Shown here piece after piece: positions 15,314 to 24,655 of a DNA stretch of 64,000 bases (positions within the stretch are counted from its first letter, which is position 1; each line of letters starts with the position of its first letter). Source of the DNA: an uncultured Croceitalea sp. (GTDB lineage: Bacteria; Bacteroidota; Bacteroidia; Flavobacteriales; Flavobacteriaceae). The translations under genes were made by a program, and so were the position numbers. The notes under the pieces are model-generated. The model worked only from the letters and a program-made list of their open reading frames with translations. It searched no databases and was not told where the DNA came from. Location: positions 1,261,849 through 1,325,848 of the forward strand of contig CANLXH010000002.1 in assembly GCA_947495075.1 (NCBI GenBank), in the 5' to 3' direction.

Positions 15314-17380
15314 ATGAAGAAATCGAATTTGCAAAAAGGTTTTGAAAAGTTATGTACTGCTAAGGCAATGACAGAGTTGTATGAGGAGAACTTTAAAACA
15401 GTTTCCAAATATGTACATGCTACTTCAAGAGGTCATGAGGCTATCCAGATTGCAGTAGGGATGCAACTACTACCTCAGGATTATGCTTTTCCATACTACA
15501 GAGACGATGCGATGTTACTAGCTCTAGGTATGAAGCCTTATGATTTAATGCTTCAACTTTTAGCAAAGAAAGAAGATCCATTTTCTGGAGGACGTACCTA
15601 TTATTCACACCCTAGTTTAAAAGATGATGATAAGCCTAAAATTCCACATCAGTCTTCTGCAACGGGCATGCAAACTATTCCTGCTACAGGAGTTGCTATG
15701 GGAATGCAATACAAAGAAAAGCAAGGAATTCCTCATAATGATTCCGGTAATAGTGAGATAATAAAACCACCAATGGTGGTGTGCTCTTTAGGGGATGCAT
15801 CTGTTACCGAGGGCGAAATTGCTGAAGCTTTTCAAATGGCTGCTTTAAAGCAAATGCCTATTCTTTATTTGATTCAAGATAATGGATGGGATATTTCTGC
15901 AAATGAAGCAGAGACAAGAGCTCAAAACGCCTATGAATATGCTCAAGGTTTTAAAGGTCTAGAAGCTATTTCTATTGATGGTGCAAATTTTAGTGAGAGC
16001 TATTTGGCAGTAGAAAAAGTTATTGAAACTATCCGTAAGGAGAGAAGACCGTTTTTAATTCATGCAAAAGTACCTTTATTAAATCACCATACTTCTGGGG
16101 TTCGTATGGAATGGTACCGAGATGATTTGGATGAAGCACGTTCTCGAGACCCATACCCTGTTCTAAAACAGCAACTATTAGCTAACGGTTTCACAGAAGC
16201 AGAAATTAAAGCTATTGAGTCTAATGCAATTGAGATTGTAAAAAATGATTTTGAAAATGCTTTAAAAACTGAAGATCCAAAACCTGAGGATTTATTTACG
16301 CATGATTTTGCTCCAACACCAATTATAGAAGAATTGGGCGAACGTTCACCAAAAAGAGAAGACGGCGAAAAGGTTGTAATGGTAGATTGTGCTTTGTTTG
16401 CCGTTGAAGAGTTAATGAAAAAACACAAAGAATGTCTTTTATATGGTCAAGATGTTGGAGGAAGATTAGGAGGTGTATTTAGAGAAGCAGCTACTTTAGC
16501 ACAGAAATTTGGAGATGATAGAGTATTTAATACACCAATTCAAGAAGCCTTTATTGTAGGTTCTACTGTTGGGATGAGTGCTGTAGGTCTAAAACCCATT
16601 GTTGAAGTACAATTTGCAGATTATATCTGGCCTGGACTCAACCAACTATTTACTGAAGTAAGTAGAAGTTGTTATTTATCTAATGGAAAATGGCCAGTCA
16701 GTATGATTTTGAGGGTCCCAATTGGTGCTTATGGTAGTGGTGGACCATATCATTCCTCATCTGTTGAAAGTGTGGTTACAAATATTAGAGGAATTAAAAT
16801 TGCTTATCCTAGCAATGGTGCCGATTTAAAAGGCTTAATGAAAGCAGCTTATTACGACCCAAATCCTGTAGTTATCTTAGAACACAAAGGATTGTATTGG
16901 AGTAAAGTTCCCGGAACAAAAGGAGCGACATCTATAGAGCCTTCCGAGGACTATGTGTTGCCTTTTGGTAAGGCAAATGTTTTACAAGAAATTTGGAAAC
17001 AGGAAGATGAAGAAACGACAACTATAGTAAGTTATGGAATGGGAGTGCATTGGGCTATGAATGCCACAAAAGGAATGCGTGATAAGGTTGAAGTGATAGA
17101 TTTACGAACGCTAGCTCCATTGGATGAAGCAACTGTAATGGAATCTGTTAGAAAGACAGGTAAGTGTTTAGTTGTTACGGAAGAACCATCTGATAATAGT
17201 TTTGCCAGAGCATTAGCAGGAAAAATACAGGAAGAATGTTTTATGTACTTAGATGCTCCGGTAATGACTATAGGAAGTGAAAATATGCCAGCTATACCTT
17301 TAAATTCGACTTTAGAGACTACCATGATTCCTTCTACTGAGAAAGTAAAGAATAAACTATTATCACTTTTAGCATATTAG
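15314..17380 (+). CDS. 2-oxoisovalerate-type dehydrogenase E1, alpha and beta fused
   Basis: 688 residues. Residues 1 to about 330 are the alpha part, with the thiamine-diphosphate motif beginning G160-D161 and ending N190. Residues about 350-688 are the beta part (YGQDVGGRLGGVFR, TPIQEAFIVG, RVPIGAYGSGGPYHS). Alpha-beta fusion is usual in Bacteroidota. It decarboxylates branched-chain, and possibly aryl, 2-oxoacids and loads the E2 lipoyl group. It starts directly after the aminotransferase stop. Its own stop abuts the convergent DUF3291 gene with no spacer, so no terminator fits between them. Confidence 0.9.
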   Translation: MKKSNLQKGFEKLCTAKAMTELYEENFKTVSKYVHATSRGHEAIQIAVGMQLLPQDYAFPYYRDDAMLLALGMKPYDLMLQLLAKKEDPFSGGRTYYSHPSLKDDDKPKIPHQSSATGMQTIPATGVAMGMQYKEKQGIPHNDSGNSEIIKPPMVVCSLGDASVTEGEIAEAFQMAALKQMPILYLIQDNGWDISANEAETRAQNAYEYAQGFKGLEAISIDGANFSESYLAVEKVIETIRKERRPFLIHAKVPLLNHHTSGVRMEWYRDDLDEARSRDPYPVLKQQLLANGFTEAEIKAIESNAIEIVKNDFENALKTEDPKPEDLFTHDFAPTPIIEELGERSPKREDGEKVVMVDCALFAVEELMKKHKECLLYGQDVGGRLGGVFREAATLAQKFGDDRVFNTPIQEAFIVGSTVGMSAVGLKPIVEVQFADYIWPGLNQLFTEVSRSCYLSNGKWPVSMILRVPIGAYGSGGPYHSSSVESVVTNIRGIKIAYPSNGADLKGLMKAAYYDPNPVVILEHKGLYWSKVPGTKGATSIEPSEDYVLPFGKANVLQEIWKQEDEETTTIVSYGMGVHWAMNATKGMRDKVEVIDLRTLAPLDEATVMESVRKTGKCLVVTEEPSDNSFARALAGKIQEECFMYLDAPVMTIGSENMPAIPLNSTLETTMIPSTEKVKNKLLSLLAY

Positions 17381-17842
17381 CTAGATTTTATTTCCTTGAA
17401 AATCGTAGAATTCTTTAATGGTAAAAGCAGAAGGTGTAGACCCATTACGTTCTAGTTCTTCTAACTTTTGTTTGGTCACTTGCAAGGTGGGGAATTCACC
17501 TTCAGGTAGCCACCACATCACAAATTGTGATGTTCCATCCATATCAAACCATTTCTTTTTATTTCTAAGGAAATAACTATGGACAGAGCCATATACAAAG
17601 TCTTTAAAGGATTCTAAATCTTCCCAAACACTAATATTAATTGCCATCATTTCATCTTTAAATGGCGATTCTATATAGGAAGCTGATCTACCATCATCAT
17701 CTTTTAATCGCCAAACAAAGCCTTTACTTTCTTCTGCGAACCTATTAACTGGTTCTAAAAAGTCTACAAATTCTTTCATTTTGGGATTGTCAAGTGAAGC
17801 TTTAAAACGAGCGATATTAGCTTGTGCTAAATGATATTTCAT
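17381..17842 (-). CDS. DUF3291 domain-containing protein
   Basis: 153 residues, starting MKYHLAQANIARFKASLDNP, the conserved opening of DUF3291. It has a ferredoxin-like monooxygenase (ABM/EthD-like) look: FVWRLKDDDG, then ISVWEDLESFKDFVY, and a tryptophan-rich WFDMDGTSQFVMWWLPEGE segment. The function of the family is not established. It converges with the E1 gene with zero intergenic bases. Confidence 0.8.
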   Translation of the reverse strand: MKYHLAQANIARFKASLDNPKMKEFVDFLEPVNRFAEESKGFVWRLKDDDGRSASYIESPFKDEMMAINISVWEDLESFKDFVYGSVHSYFLRNKKKWFDMDGTSQFVMWWLPEGEFPTLQVTKQKLEELERNGSTPSAFTIKEFYDFQGNKI

Positions 17843-17886
17843 AAAAGTAGATTTAATGGGAAGATAGCTAATACCCTAAAAAAATA

Positions 17887-17918
17887 GAGGTCTTTTTGGT
17901 ATTCACCAAAAAGACCTC
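17887..17918 (-). terminator. intrinsic terminator of the DUF4136 gene
   Basis: GAGGTCTTTTTGGT (17887-17900) and ACCAAAAAGACCTC (17905-17918) form a perfect 14-bp stem with loop ATTC. On the minus strand it is followed by a T-rich run. It lies downstream of the gene at 18011-18613. Confidence 0.75.
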
Positions 17919-17930
17919 CTTATAAGATAA

Positions 17931-17993
17931 AGCGAAGTAGCTGTTTCACTTTTCTGCATAAACACTCAAACTTGGTTACGCAGCTACTTCGCT
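17931..17993. repeat. 13-bp inverted repeat
   Basis: AGCGAAGTAGCTG (17931-17943) and CAGCTACTTCGCT (17981-17993) are perfect inverted copies 37 bases apart, in the gap between two minus-strand genes. The purpose is unknown. It could fold into a long hairpin in the 3' region of the DUF4136 transcript. Confidence 0.55.
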
Positions 17994-18010
17994 CAGCTTA
18001 AATATATTAT

Positions 18011-18613
18011 TTAGTTTGCTGCTATAGCAGGTGGATACGCTTCAAGAATTTGAGAGACAAATTCTTTGATACGTTCTTCCTTCTTTTCAATATTTGTAGT
18101 ACTGTTTAATGTGCCAATACCACGACCTTGCCATACTAAAGATTTGTTTTTAGAATCAATTAAATCAATGTATAGTGAGCCCTCTGTTCTTGTAGATACG
18201 TTTGGACCAAAGCCGCCGCCCCAACCAAAACCAGGACCAAAGCCACCCCAACCAAAACCAGGACCAAAGCCGCCCCAACCGAAACCTCCCCAGCCATATC
18301 CACCCCAACCAAAGTTGTTGTTGTAGACATCTACTTGTTCACGTTCTTTAGTAAATATACTCACTAGAATATCTGGATTCTGTGATTTGGTAAAACCACG
18401 TGAAGCCATTTCAGTATCAATAGCTTTTAAAATACGTTTTTTATCAAGGTCAGAAATCTGTGCTTTGTCTATGCCTGTTTTATAAAACGCATAGGTTTTG
18501 TATTCTTTAAAATTAGTTTCACGGTCATAATCTGAAGCTACGCGCACTGAAACACAAGAGCCTAGAAATAAAACAACCAATAATGGTAAGGCAAGAAATT
18601 TCACTTTTTTCAT
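18011..18613 (-). CDS. DUF4136 lipoprotein with Gly/Trp/Phe-rich insert
   Basis: 200 residues with a lipoprotein signal (LFLGSC, lipid-attached C20), then SDYDRETNFKEYKTYAFYKT, the DUF4136 opening. A low-complexity insert at about residues 98-140 is built from GWGG, GFGW and GFGPGF units. The domain then resumes with TEGSLYIDLIDSKNKSLVWQGRG. DUF4136 proteins are outer-membrane-associated lipoproteins of unknown role. The tandem coding repeat (about 18205-18315) is likely to vary in length between strains. Confidence 0.8.
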   Translation of the reverse strand: MKKVKFLALPLLVVLFLGSCVSVRVASDYDRETNFKEYKTYAFYKTGIDKAQISDLDKKRILKAIDTEMASRGFTKSQNPDILVSIFTKEREQVDVYNNNFGWGGYGWGGFGWGGFGPGFGWGGFGPGFGWGGGFGPNVSTRTEGSLYIDLIDSKNKSLVWQGRGIGTLNSTTNIEKKEERIKEFVSQILEAYPPAIAAN

Positions 18614-18689
18614 ATCAATTTTTTTTTTGAGTTAAACCAAAATCCACATTTTACTAACCACAAAGACTATGCCGAAAATTAACATTTAG

Positions 18690-18857
<168 letters not shown>

Positions 18858-18985
18858 CTAAATACAATAGTAAAGGTACATTTTTTACAAATAAGCACTA
18901 AAATTCTTATAGTTGCCAATTGGTTATCCACCGATATTGTTAGTAATATCAACGAATATTCTTACAGTTAAACCAATTGAACTAA

Positions 18986-18993
18986 TATATTTG
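18986..18993 (+). promoter_or_regulatory. candidate -7 element (TATATTTG) for the 19020 gene
   Basis: TATATTTG matches TAnnTTTG, 27 bp before the ATG at 19020. The next three genes (19020-21109) are tightly packed, so this could be their promoter. No good -33 element was seen. Confidence 0.4.
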
Positions 18994-19019
18994 AGTATCC
19001 CTCGTTTTAAAATGAGCAA

Positions 19020-19352
19020 ATGATTTTAGTATTTAAACATTTTTTTCGGAGAAACTACGTAGGTCTTACACTTTGGCCTTTCATTTTTATTAAAGAGGGC
19101 GGTCTTAAAGAAGATGTAGTATTAATTAATCATGAAAAAATTCATCTTAAGCAACAACTAGAACTTTTTATACTACCTTTCTATATTTGGTATATCAGCG
19201 AATGGTTGTTTAGAACTATACTTTACTTAGATACCTATAGAGCTTATCAAAACATTTCATTTGAGCGTGAAGCATATGCTAATGAAAATGATTTAGGCTA
19301 TACACAACGTAGGAAGTCGTACAATTTTTTAAATTATATTTTTCGACCATAA
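19020..19352 (+). CDS. small membrane-associated protein with metallopeptidase-like NHEKIH motif
   Basis: 110 residues. Hydrophobic stretches run at about 15-25 and 49-68. VLINHEKIHLKQQLEL (about 35-50) looks like a shortened HExxH zinc site. Related flavobacterial proteins are known to me only as hypothetical. It is directly followed, three bases later, by the desulfhydrase-like gene. Function not assigned. Confidence 0.65.
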   Translation: MILVFKHFFRRNYVGLTLWPFIFIKEGGLKEDVVLINHEKIHLKQQLELFILPFYIWYISEWLFRTILYLDTYRAYQNISFEREAYANENDLGYTQRRKSYNFLNYIFRP

Positions 19353-19355
19353 CCT

Positions 19356-20258
19356 TTGGATGTAGAGAATCAGAAAATTGATTTACCCTTATTGGATAGA
19401 AAAGAAATTAGTCTTTTTATTAAAAGGGAAGACACTATCCATCCTATTGTATCAGGTAATAAATACCGCAAACTTAAATACAATATACAAGAAGCAAGAA
19501 AATTGAGATTTTCTACGCTTCTAACCTATGGAGGAGCTTATTCAAATCATATTGCAGCCACAGCTTGCGTTGGTCAAGAATTTAATTTTAAGACTATCGG
19601 TGTTATTAGAGGGGAAGAACTTATAGATAAATGGAAAACCAATCCAACTCTTGCTTCTGCAAAAGAACACGGCATGGACTTCCATTTTGTATCTCGAGAA
19701 ACGTATCGGAATAAGCAGAAAGATGAATTTTCATATCAACTTAAAAAGAAGTTTGGAAATTTTTATGCCATACCAGAGGGTGGAACCAATAATCTAGCAG
19801 TAAAAGGCTGTGAAGAAATATTAACTACTAAGGATACCCAGTTTGATTTTATCTGTTGTTGCGTGGGTACAGGTGGGACTTTAACAGGTTTAATTAATTC
19901 AGCTATGGCACATCAGATTGTTCTAGGATTTCCTGCGTTAAAAGGAGATTTTTTAAAAAACGATATTCGTAAATTTGTTCAAAATGAGGATTGGAAATTA
20001 ATAACCAACTATCATTTTGGTGGTTATGCCAAAATTAATGCCAATTTAGTGACCTTTATTAATAATTTTAAAAGTGAAACTAAGATTCAGTTAGATCCCA
20101 TTTATACAGGTAAAATGGTTTACGGGCTTTTAGATTTAATTGCTAAAGACTACTTTCAAAAAGGCAGTAAAATTCTGGTAATCCATACTGGGGGACTACA
20201 GGGGATTCTTGGTATGAATATGGTATTGAAAAAGAAAAATTTACCCTTATTAAAATGA
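19356..20258 (+). CDS. 1-aminocyclopropane-1-carboxylate deaminase / D-cysteine desulfhydrase family PLP enzyme
   Basis: 300 residues, fold-type II PLP enzyme. The PLP lysine is K36 in SGNKYRKLKYN. TYGGAYSNHIAA (about 57-68) and the phosphate-binding CVGTGGTLTG are present. The start appears to be TTG at 19356: an in-frame stop lies just upstream and no ATG occurs before the PLP lysine. The N-terminus is correspondingly short. The family deaminates ACC or D-cysteine, and the exact substrate cannot be told here. It overlaps the next gene by four bases. Confidence 0.82.
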   Translation: MDVENQKIDLPLLDRKEISLFIKREDTIHPIVSGNKYRKLKYNIQEARKLRFSTLLTYGGAYSNHIAATACVGQEFNFKTIGVIRGEELIDKWKTNPTLASAKEHGMDFHFVSRETYRNKQKDEFSYQLKKKFGNFYAIPEGGTNNLAVKGCEEILTTKDTQFDFICCCVGTGGTLTGLINSAMAHQIVLGFPALKGDFLKNDIRKFVQNEDWKLITNYHFGGYAKINANLVTFINNFKSETKIQLDPIYTGKMVYGLLDLIAKDYFQKGSKILVIHTGGLQGILGMNMVLKKKNLPLLK

Positions 20259-21109
20259 TAAAACGGTTTGGATATGTAATCTTGGTTCTTGTGATACTAG
20301 TTGGTTGTAAAGCAAAGAAACGTGCTACATCAAGTACAAAAGTGAAAACTGAAGAACAAAAAAGAGGTGTGTATAAGCCTAATGATGGTATAGAGGGCAC
20401 TAAGTTTAATAAGTCAGAACTATATCCACTCCCTGCAGACCCAGGAAAGTTTGTAAAATTTCCTATTAATTCTACCACAGAATATGTAGAAGAGTTTGCC
20501 GAGATGGCACAATATGAGATGCGTGCATTTGGAATACCGGCGAGTATTACACTCGCGCAAGGTATTTTAGAAAGTGGTTCGGGTAAAGGACAATTAACTC
20601 AGAAAACAAATAACCATTTTGGAATAAAATGTCATACAGGTTGGCAGGGAGAATATGATTTTCATGATGATGATGCCAAAGGCGAATGCTTTAGAAAGTA
20701 CAACCATCCCATGTTTTCTTATAGAGACCACAGTATTTTCCTTGCTTCACGTTCACGTTATCGCTTTCTGTTTAATTACCGTAGGGATGATTATAAGAAA
20801 TGGGCACATGGTTTGCGTAAAGCGGGTTATGCAACAGATAAAAAATATCCACAAAAACTAATTGCTTTAATAGATAGGTATAATTTAGATGACTATGATG
20901 AAGAGGTGGTTCGTAATGGTCTAGATACTGTTAGGCAGCCAAAAGAATATGAAGTTTTTACCCATATGGTAGAAAAAGGAGATACACTTTATGGGCTTTC
21001 TAGAAAGTATTCAATTTCTGTAGATGAAATCAAACAATTAAATAGCCTAGAGAATAATAATTTGGCCATAGGTCAGGTGATAAACCTTAGAAAGGTAAAA
21101 AGAAAATAG
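20255..21109 (+). CDS. lipoprotein glucosaminidase with LysM domain
   Basis: 284 residues. Lipoprotein signal LVGC with C18. A glucosaminidase domain (about 70-205) has ASITLAQGILESGSGKGQL and NNHFGIKCH, which contains the family catalytic Glu region. The C-terminal LysM domain (about 235-281, VEKGDTLYGLSRKYSISVDE) binds peptidoglycan. It is a likely cell-wall hydrolase on the inner face of the outer membrane. Coupled to the preceding gene by ATGA overlap. Confidence 0.9.
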   Translation: MIKRFGYVILVLVILVGCKAKKRATSSTKVKTEEQKRGVYKPNDGIEGTKFNKSELYPLPADPGKFVKFPINSTTEYVEEFAEMAQYEMRAFGIPASITLAQGILESGSGKGQLTQKTNNHFGIKCHTGWQGEYDFHDDDAKGECFRKYNHPMFSYRDHSIFLASRSRYRFLFNYRRDDYKKWAHGLRKAGYATDKKYPQKLIALIDRYNLDDYDEEVVRNGLDTVRQPKEYEVFTHMVEKGDTLYGLSRKYSISVDEIKQLNSLENNNLAIGQVINLRKVKRK

Positions 21110-21130
21110 TAATTTTTTTCATAATACTAC

Positions 21131-22408
21131 ATGCGATACCAAAGAAGCAGTGCATTATTTACAGAAGCGAAGAAATATATTCCAGGAGGTGTAAATTCTC
21201 CGGTTAGAGCATTTAAGGCTGTAGGTGGAGACCCTATTTTTATCAAAGAAGCAAAAGGCGCTTATCTTTTTGATGAAGATGATAATAAATACATTGATTA
21301 TATCGCCTCTTGGGGTCCATTAATTTTAGGACATGCGCATCAACCTGTTTTAGATGCGGTAATAGAAAAAGCTAAAAAGGGAACTTCTTTTGGTATCCCA
21401 ACCGAAATTGAAACCGAACTTGCTAAACTAGCCGTAAGCATGGTGCCCAATATTGATAAGATTAGGTTTGTGAATTCAGGTACCGAAGCTTGTATGAGTG
21501 CGGTTCGTTTGGCACGTGGATATACCGGAAAAGATAAAATTATCAAGTTTGCGGGTTGCTACCATGGACATTCAGATTCGTTTTTAATACAAGCGGGTAG
21601 CGGTGCGGTAACCTTTGGTAGCCCTAATAGTCCTGGAGTAACACAAGGCACAGCTAAAGATACTTTGTTGGCAAATTATAATGATTTGGAAGGTGTAAAA
21701 AACTTAGTTGAAGCTAATAAAGGAGAAATTGCTGCGATTATTATCGAGCCTGTGGCAGGGAATATGGGTTGTATTATTCCTTCAGATGAATTTATTAAGG
21801 GTCTGCGTGAACTATGCACACAAGAAGGTATTTTATTACTTTTTGATGAGGTAATGACTGGTTTTAGATTAGGAAAAGGTGGTGCTCAAGAGGCGTTGGG
21901 AGTAGATGCGGATATAGTAATGTTTGGTAAAGTAATTGGCGGTGGCCTACCTGTAGGCGCTTTTGCAGCCAGAGGGGAAATTATGAGCCATTTAGCACCA
22001 GAAGGACCAGTATACCAAGCGGGAACTTTAAGTGGAAATCCTTTAGCAATGAGCGCTGGATTGGCCATGTTAACTGAACTGAATACCAAACCGGAAATTT
22101 TTACTAGTCTCGCTAAAAAAACAGAATATCTACATAAAGGTATTGAAGTGGTGTTGACTGAAAAAGGAGTTACGCACCAAATCAACCGATATGGCAGTAT
22201 GATTTCTGTACATTTCTGTGAAAATCCCGTAGTGGATTTTGAGTCTTCGACAAAAGGGAATAACAATACCTTTAAAAAGTATTTTCATGAGATGCTGGAT
22301 CAGGGTATTTATTTACCACCTTCTGCTTTTGAAAGTTACTTTTTAAACGATGCCATTAGCTATTCGGATTTGGACAAAACCATTGAAGCGGTAAGAAAGC
22401 TTTTTTAA
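21131..22408 (+). CDS. hemL: glutamate-1-semialdehyde 2,1-aminomutase
   Basis: 425 residues, full length. It opens [20 protein letters not shown], typical of HemL. The PLP lysine K267 lies in [32 protein letters not shown] and YHGHSD are conserved. It converts glutamate-1-semialdehyde to 5-aminolevulinate in tetrapyrrole synthesis. It converges with the next gene; a small TTCCTT/AAGGAA hairpin (22416-22430) lies in the gap. Confidence 0.96.
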   Translation: MRYQRSSALFTEAKKYIPGGVNSPVRAFKAVGGDPIFIKEAKGAYLFDEDDNKYIDYIASWGPLILGHAHQPVLDAVIEKAKKGTSFGIPTEIETELAKLAVSMVPNIDKIRFVNSGTEACMSAVRLARGYTGKDKIIKFAGCYHGHSDSFLIQAGSGAVTFGSPNSPGVTQGTAKDTLLANYNDLEGVKNLVEANKGEIAAIIIEPVAGNMGCIIPSDEFIKGLRELCTQEGILLLFDEVMTGFRLGKGGAQEALGVDADIVMFGKVIGGGLPVGAFAARGEIMSHLAPEGPVYQAGTLSGNPLAMSAGLAMLTELNTKPEIFTSLAKKTEYLHKGIEVVLTEKGVTHQINRYGSMISVHFCENPVVDFESSTKGNNNTFKKYFHEMLDQGIYLPPSAFESYFLNDAISYSDLDKTIEAVRKLF

Positions 22409-22439
22409 ATTGTTGTTCCTTTTTAAGGAAGCTTATAAT

Positions 22440-23000
22440 TCATGATTTAACTGAATACTTCCAAATCCTCCAACCAAATATAACTCCGGATAATACAATA
22501 ATGGCCAGCATCATATAATGGAACCAAAAAGGTTCTGCACCTTCAAAATCACCTTTGGCCCTTGACAAATAGGTAACAAACATTACAAGGCTTACATAAT
22601 AAAAATACAATAGTTGCCAGCCTAGTTTTAACTTGTGAAGTACTAAAGGAGCCAAAACTATCATTAAATAAGCCAACGTACCTCCTGTCAGTTTTACCGG
22701 TACAATGGGAATGTTATTTAAAACTACATTGGTTGCCAAAAAGCCAAAATGGATGACATGCACCATTGCAAAGAGTAACAGCCAATTCTTTAGTTTTGTA
22801 TTTTCTTTTATTGGTTTTGGACGTCCAAAAGCAAATAGGTAAAAAGTTGCTAAAAAAACAAAAGCAGATAATCTGCCAGAATATCGTGCGGCATGCCTAA
22901 AGGTTTCTTCTATAGATGGTTGCTGAAGATAACAGACCAAAAAGATACCCAACTCAACTAATACTCCAAAAAAAAGTAATTTTTTAATTGAGTCTTTCAT
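22440..23000 (-). CDS. polytopic membrane protein, ferric reductase-like heme-binding fold possible
   Basis: 186 residues with about five to six hydrophobic segments. RYSGRLSAFVFLATFYLFAFGR and HVIHFGF resemble the transmembrane part of ferric reductase-like or YedZ-like proteins, with His residues in helices that could hold heme. That resemblance is weak. No other domain is seen. It is followed on the same strand by the MFS carrier side of the region. Confidence 0.6.
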   Translation of the reverse strand: MKDSIKKLLFFGVLVELGIFLVCYLQQPSIEETFRHAARYSGRLSAFVFLATFYLFAFGRPKPIKENTKLKNWLLLFAMVHVIHFGFLATNVVLNNIPIVPVKLTGGTLAYLMIVLAPLVLHKLKLGWQLLYFYYVSLVMFVTYLSRAKGDFEGAEPFWFHYMMLAIIVLSGVIFGWRIWKYSVKS

Positions 23001-23050
23001 GTCGGGTTTGGTTGATATTGGTAATTAAAGGTATAAAATCACAAATTTAA

Positions 23051-24220
23051 TTAAGATTTGGTCTTATATAAACTTAGCAAACCAAATAGAGGTCCTAAGG
23101 CCAAAACCATAAAAAGATATGCTGATGGGATAATCGTTTGTAAAATAGTAATCGTCTGTAAACTTATAATGGTAATAGCAAAACCAATAGAGTTAACAAT
23201 AGTTAATGCAGTACCTTTAATTTTCATTGGGGCATTTTGTGCCACAAGGGTAGAAAAAAGAGGTGAATCTGCAATTACTACCATACCCCAAAACAGTAGA
23301 AATGTTATAAAAACAGGTGTAGGGGCATAAAGTAGTAGCAGTGGAGATGCCAAGCAGCAAACCCCAGAGAGAAATAAAGCTATTGCTGCAGTACGTTTGG
23401 TGCCTTTATGTTGTGAGATATAACCACCGATTACACAGGCTACCCCTCCAATAGCAATCACCCAAAAAGACCAAAACGAAACCCGAAACAAATTATGGTC
23501 CTGTATTTCTGCATGTAATCCAAGTAACATGGGAACAAAGGCCCAGAAAGTATAGAGTTCCCACATATGTCCAAAATACCCATAGGCAGCAGCTCTAAAA
23601 TCTGTCTTCTTAAAAATAGAAAAACAGGCGGTAAAATTTTGATGTTGACTTGGCTTCCTATAAGGTCCATTGGGCACTAAAACAACCATAAGCAGCCCAC
23701 CCAAAACAGCAAGGAAAGAAGTTGCATAAATAACATATTGCCACAAAAAGACTGCGGAAAGCCATTTTAGAAAATGAGGAAGCGCAGTACCCAAAACTAA
23801 GGCACCTACAAGATAGCCTAGAGATTTGCCCAATCCTTTATCAAAATAATCGGCAGCGATTTTCATACCTATGGGATAAATACCAGCAAGGAAAAAACCG
23901 GTTAAAAATCGAAACAAAAGTATGCTAGTAGAGCTATTGCCTTCCCAAACAATACCCAAATTAAAAATAGCTCCCAAGACAGCGCACCATAAAAATACTT
24001 TTGAGGGCGAAAAACGGTCCGTAAGGGTAAATATGGCAAAAATTAAGGTGCCTACTATAAAACCAAATTGAACAGCGGAAGTAATATCACCTAAACCAGT
24101 TCCTTTAAAATTGAAGTGGGCAATTAATGAGAACATAACGCCATTTCCTGCAAACCAAAGCGAGGTGCAAAAAAATTGTGCCAATACGATTATGGGTAGA
24201 ATATGCTTTGGTATTTTCAT
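23051..24220 (-). CDS. MFS transporter
   Basis: 389 residues with about 12 hydrophobic segments. The N-terminal half has the loop DRFSPSKVFLW after the second helix. FLTGFFLAGIYPIGMKIAADYF is a typical fourth/fifth helix region of drug/anion-type MFS carriers. The substrate is unknown. A single gene, with start codon 24 bp from the upstream VOC gene stop. Confidence 0.85.
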   Translation of the reverse strand: MKIPKHILPIIVLAQFFCTSLWFAGNGVMFSLIAHFNFKGTGLGDITSAVQFGFIVGTLIFAIFTLTDRFSPSKVFLWCAVLGAIFNLGIVWEGNSSTSILLFRFLTGFFLAGIYPIGMKIAADYFDKGLGKSLGYLVGALVLGTALPHFLKWLSAVFLWQYVIYATSFLAVLGGLLMVVLVPNGPYRKPSQHQNFTACFSIFKKTDFRAAAYGYFGHMWELYTFWAFVPMLLGLHAEIQDHNLFRVSFWSFWVIAIGGVACVIGGYISQHKGTKRTAAIALFLSGVCCLASPLLLLYAPTPVFITFLLFWGMVVIADSPLFSTLVAQNAPMKIKGTALTIVNSIGFAITIISLQTITILQTIIPSAYLFMVLALGPLFGLLSLYKTKS

Positions 24221-24244
24221 ATGGTGATGCGAATGTAAGAAAAC

Positions 24245-24625
24245 CTAGTTTTTAATGCGCCAAGGCGGATTTAACCGATTCTCCCCAGCAAAGTATAAAA
24301 TAAGTTGGTTGCCATCCGGATCTTTTAAACGAGCCTCTCGCCATAACCAAGTCCTATCACTGGGAGTTTCATCAAATACAATACCTTGTTCCTGTAGTTT
24401 GGCAACATAGGTATCCAAATTTTCGCATTCAAAATACACATAGATACCGTCACCTTTTGGTAACTCTTCTACCAAATGCACAGAAAAAGTTCCTGAACCA
24501 ATAGGGCAAATAAAGCGTGCGTAATGGGGTAGGGCTTCTACAATAAGTTCCAGTCCCAAAATTTTATAGAATGTGATGGATTTGGACAGGTCTAGTGAAG
24601 GAACGGTTATTTGGTTGAGGTTCAT
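24245..24625 (-). CDS. VOC (glyoxalase/bleomycin resistance) superfamily protein
   Basis: 126 residues. Two beta-alpha-beta-beta-beta modules are visible: LDLSKSITFYKILGLELIVE, then LKDPDGNQLILYFAGENR with the family DPDGN signature. The metal-site pattern is incomplete to the eye. Substrate not predictable. Confidence 0.85.
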   Translation of the reverse strand: MNLNQITVPSLDLSKSITFYKILGLELIVEALPHYARFICPIGSGTFSVHLVEELPKGDGIYVYFECENLDTYVAKLQEQGIVFDETPSDRTWLWREARLKDPDGNQLILYFAGENRLNPPWRIKN

Positions 24626-24655
24626 ATTTCTAAGTTAAGACAAAGCTTTTAGCTA

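Noticed and set aside
1000-17380. Search for paaK, paaX and an E3 (lipoamide dehydrogenase) gene in the block
   Set aside because: None is present: every reading frame in the block is accounted for by other genes. Their absence is used as evidence but could reflect location elsewhere in the genome.
18205-18315. Tandem short repeats resembling a CRISPR-like array
   Set aside because: They are in frame, encode Gly/Trp/Phe-rich segments of the DUF4136 lipoprotein, and have no spacers of constant length.
18066-18326. Plus-strand Pro-rich reading frame
   Set aside because: It is the antisense of the Gly/Trp-rich insert of the DUF4136 gene, with repeats that only make sense on the minus strand.
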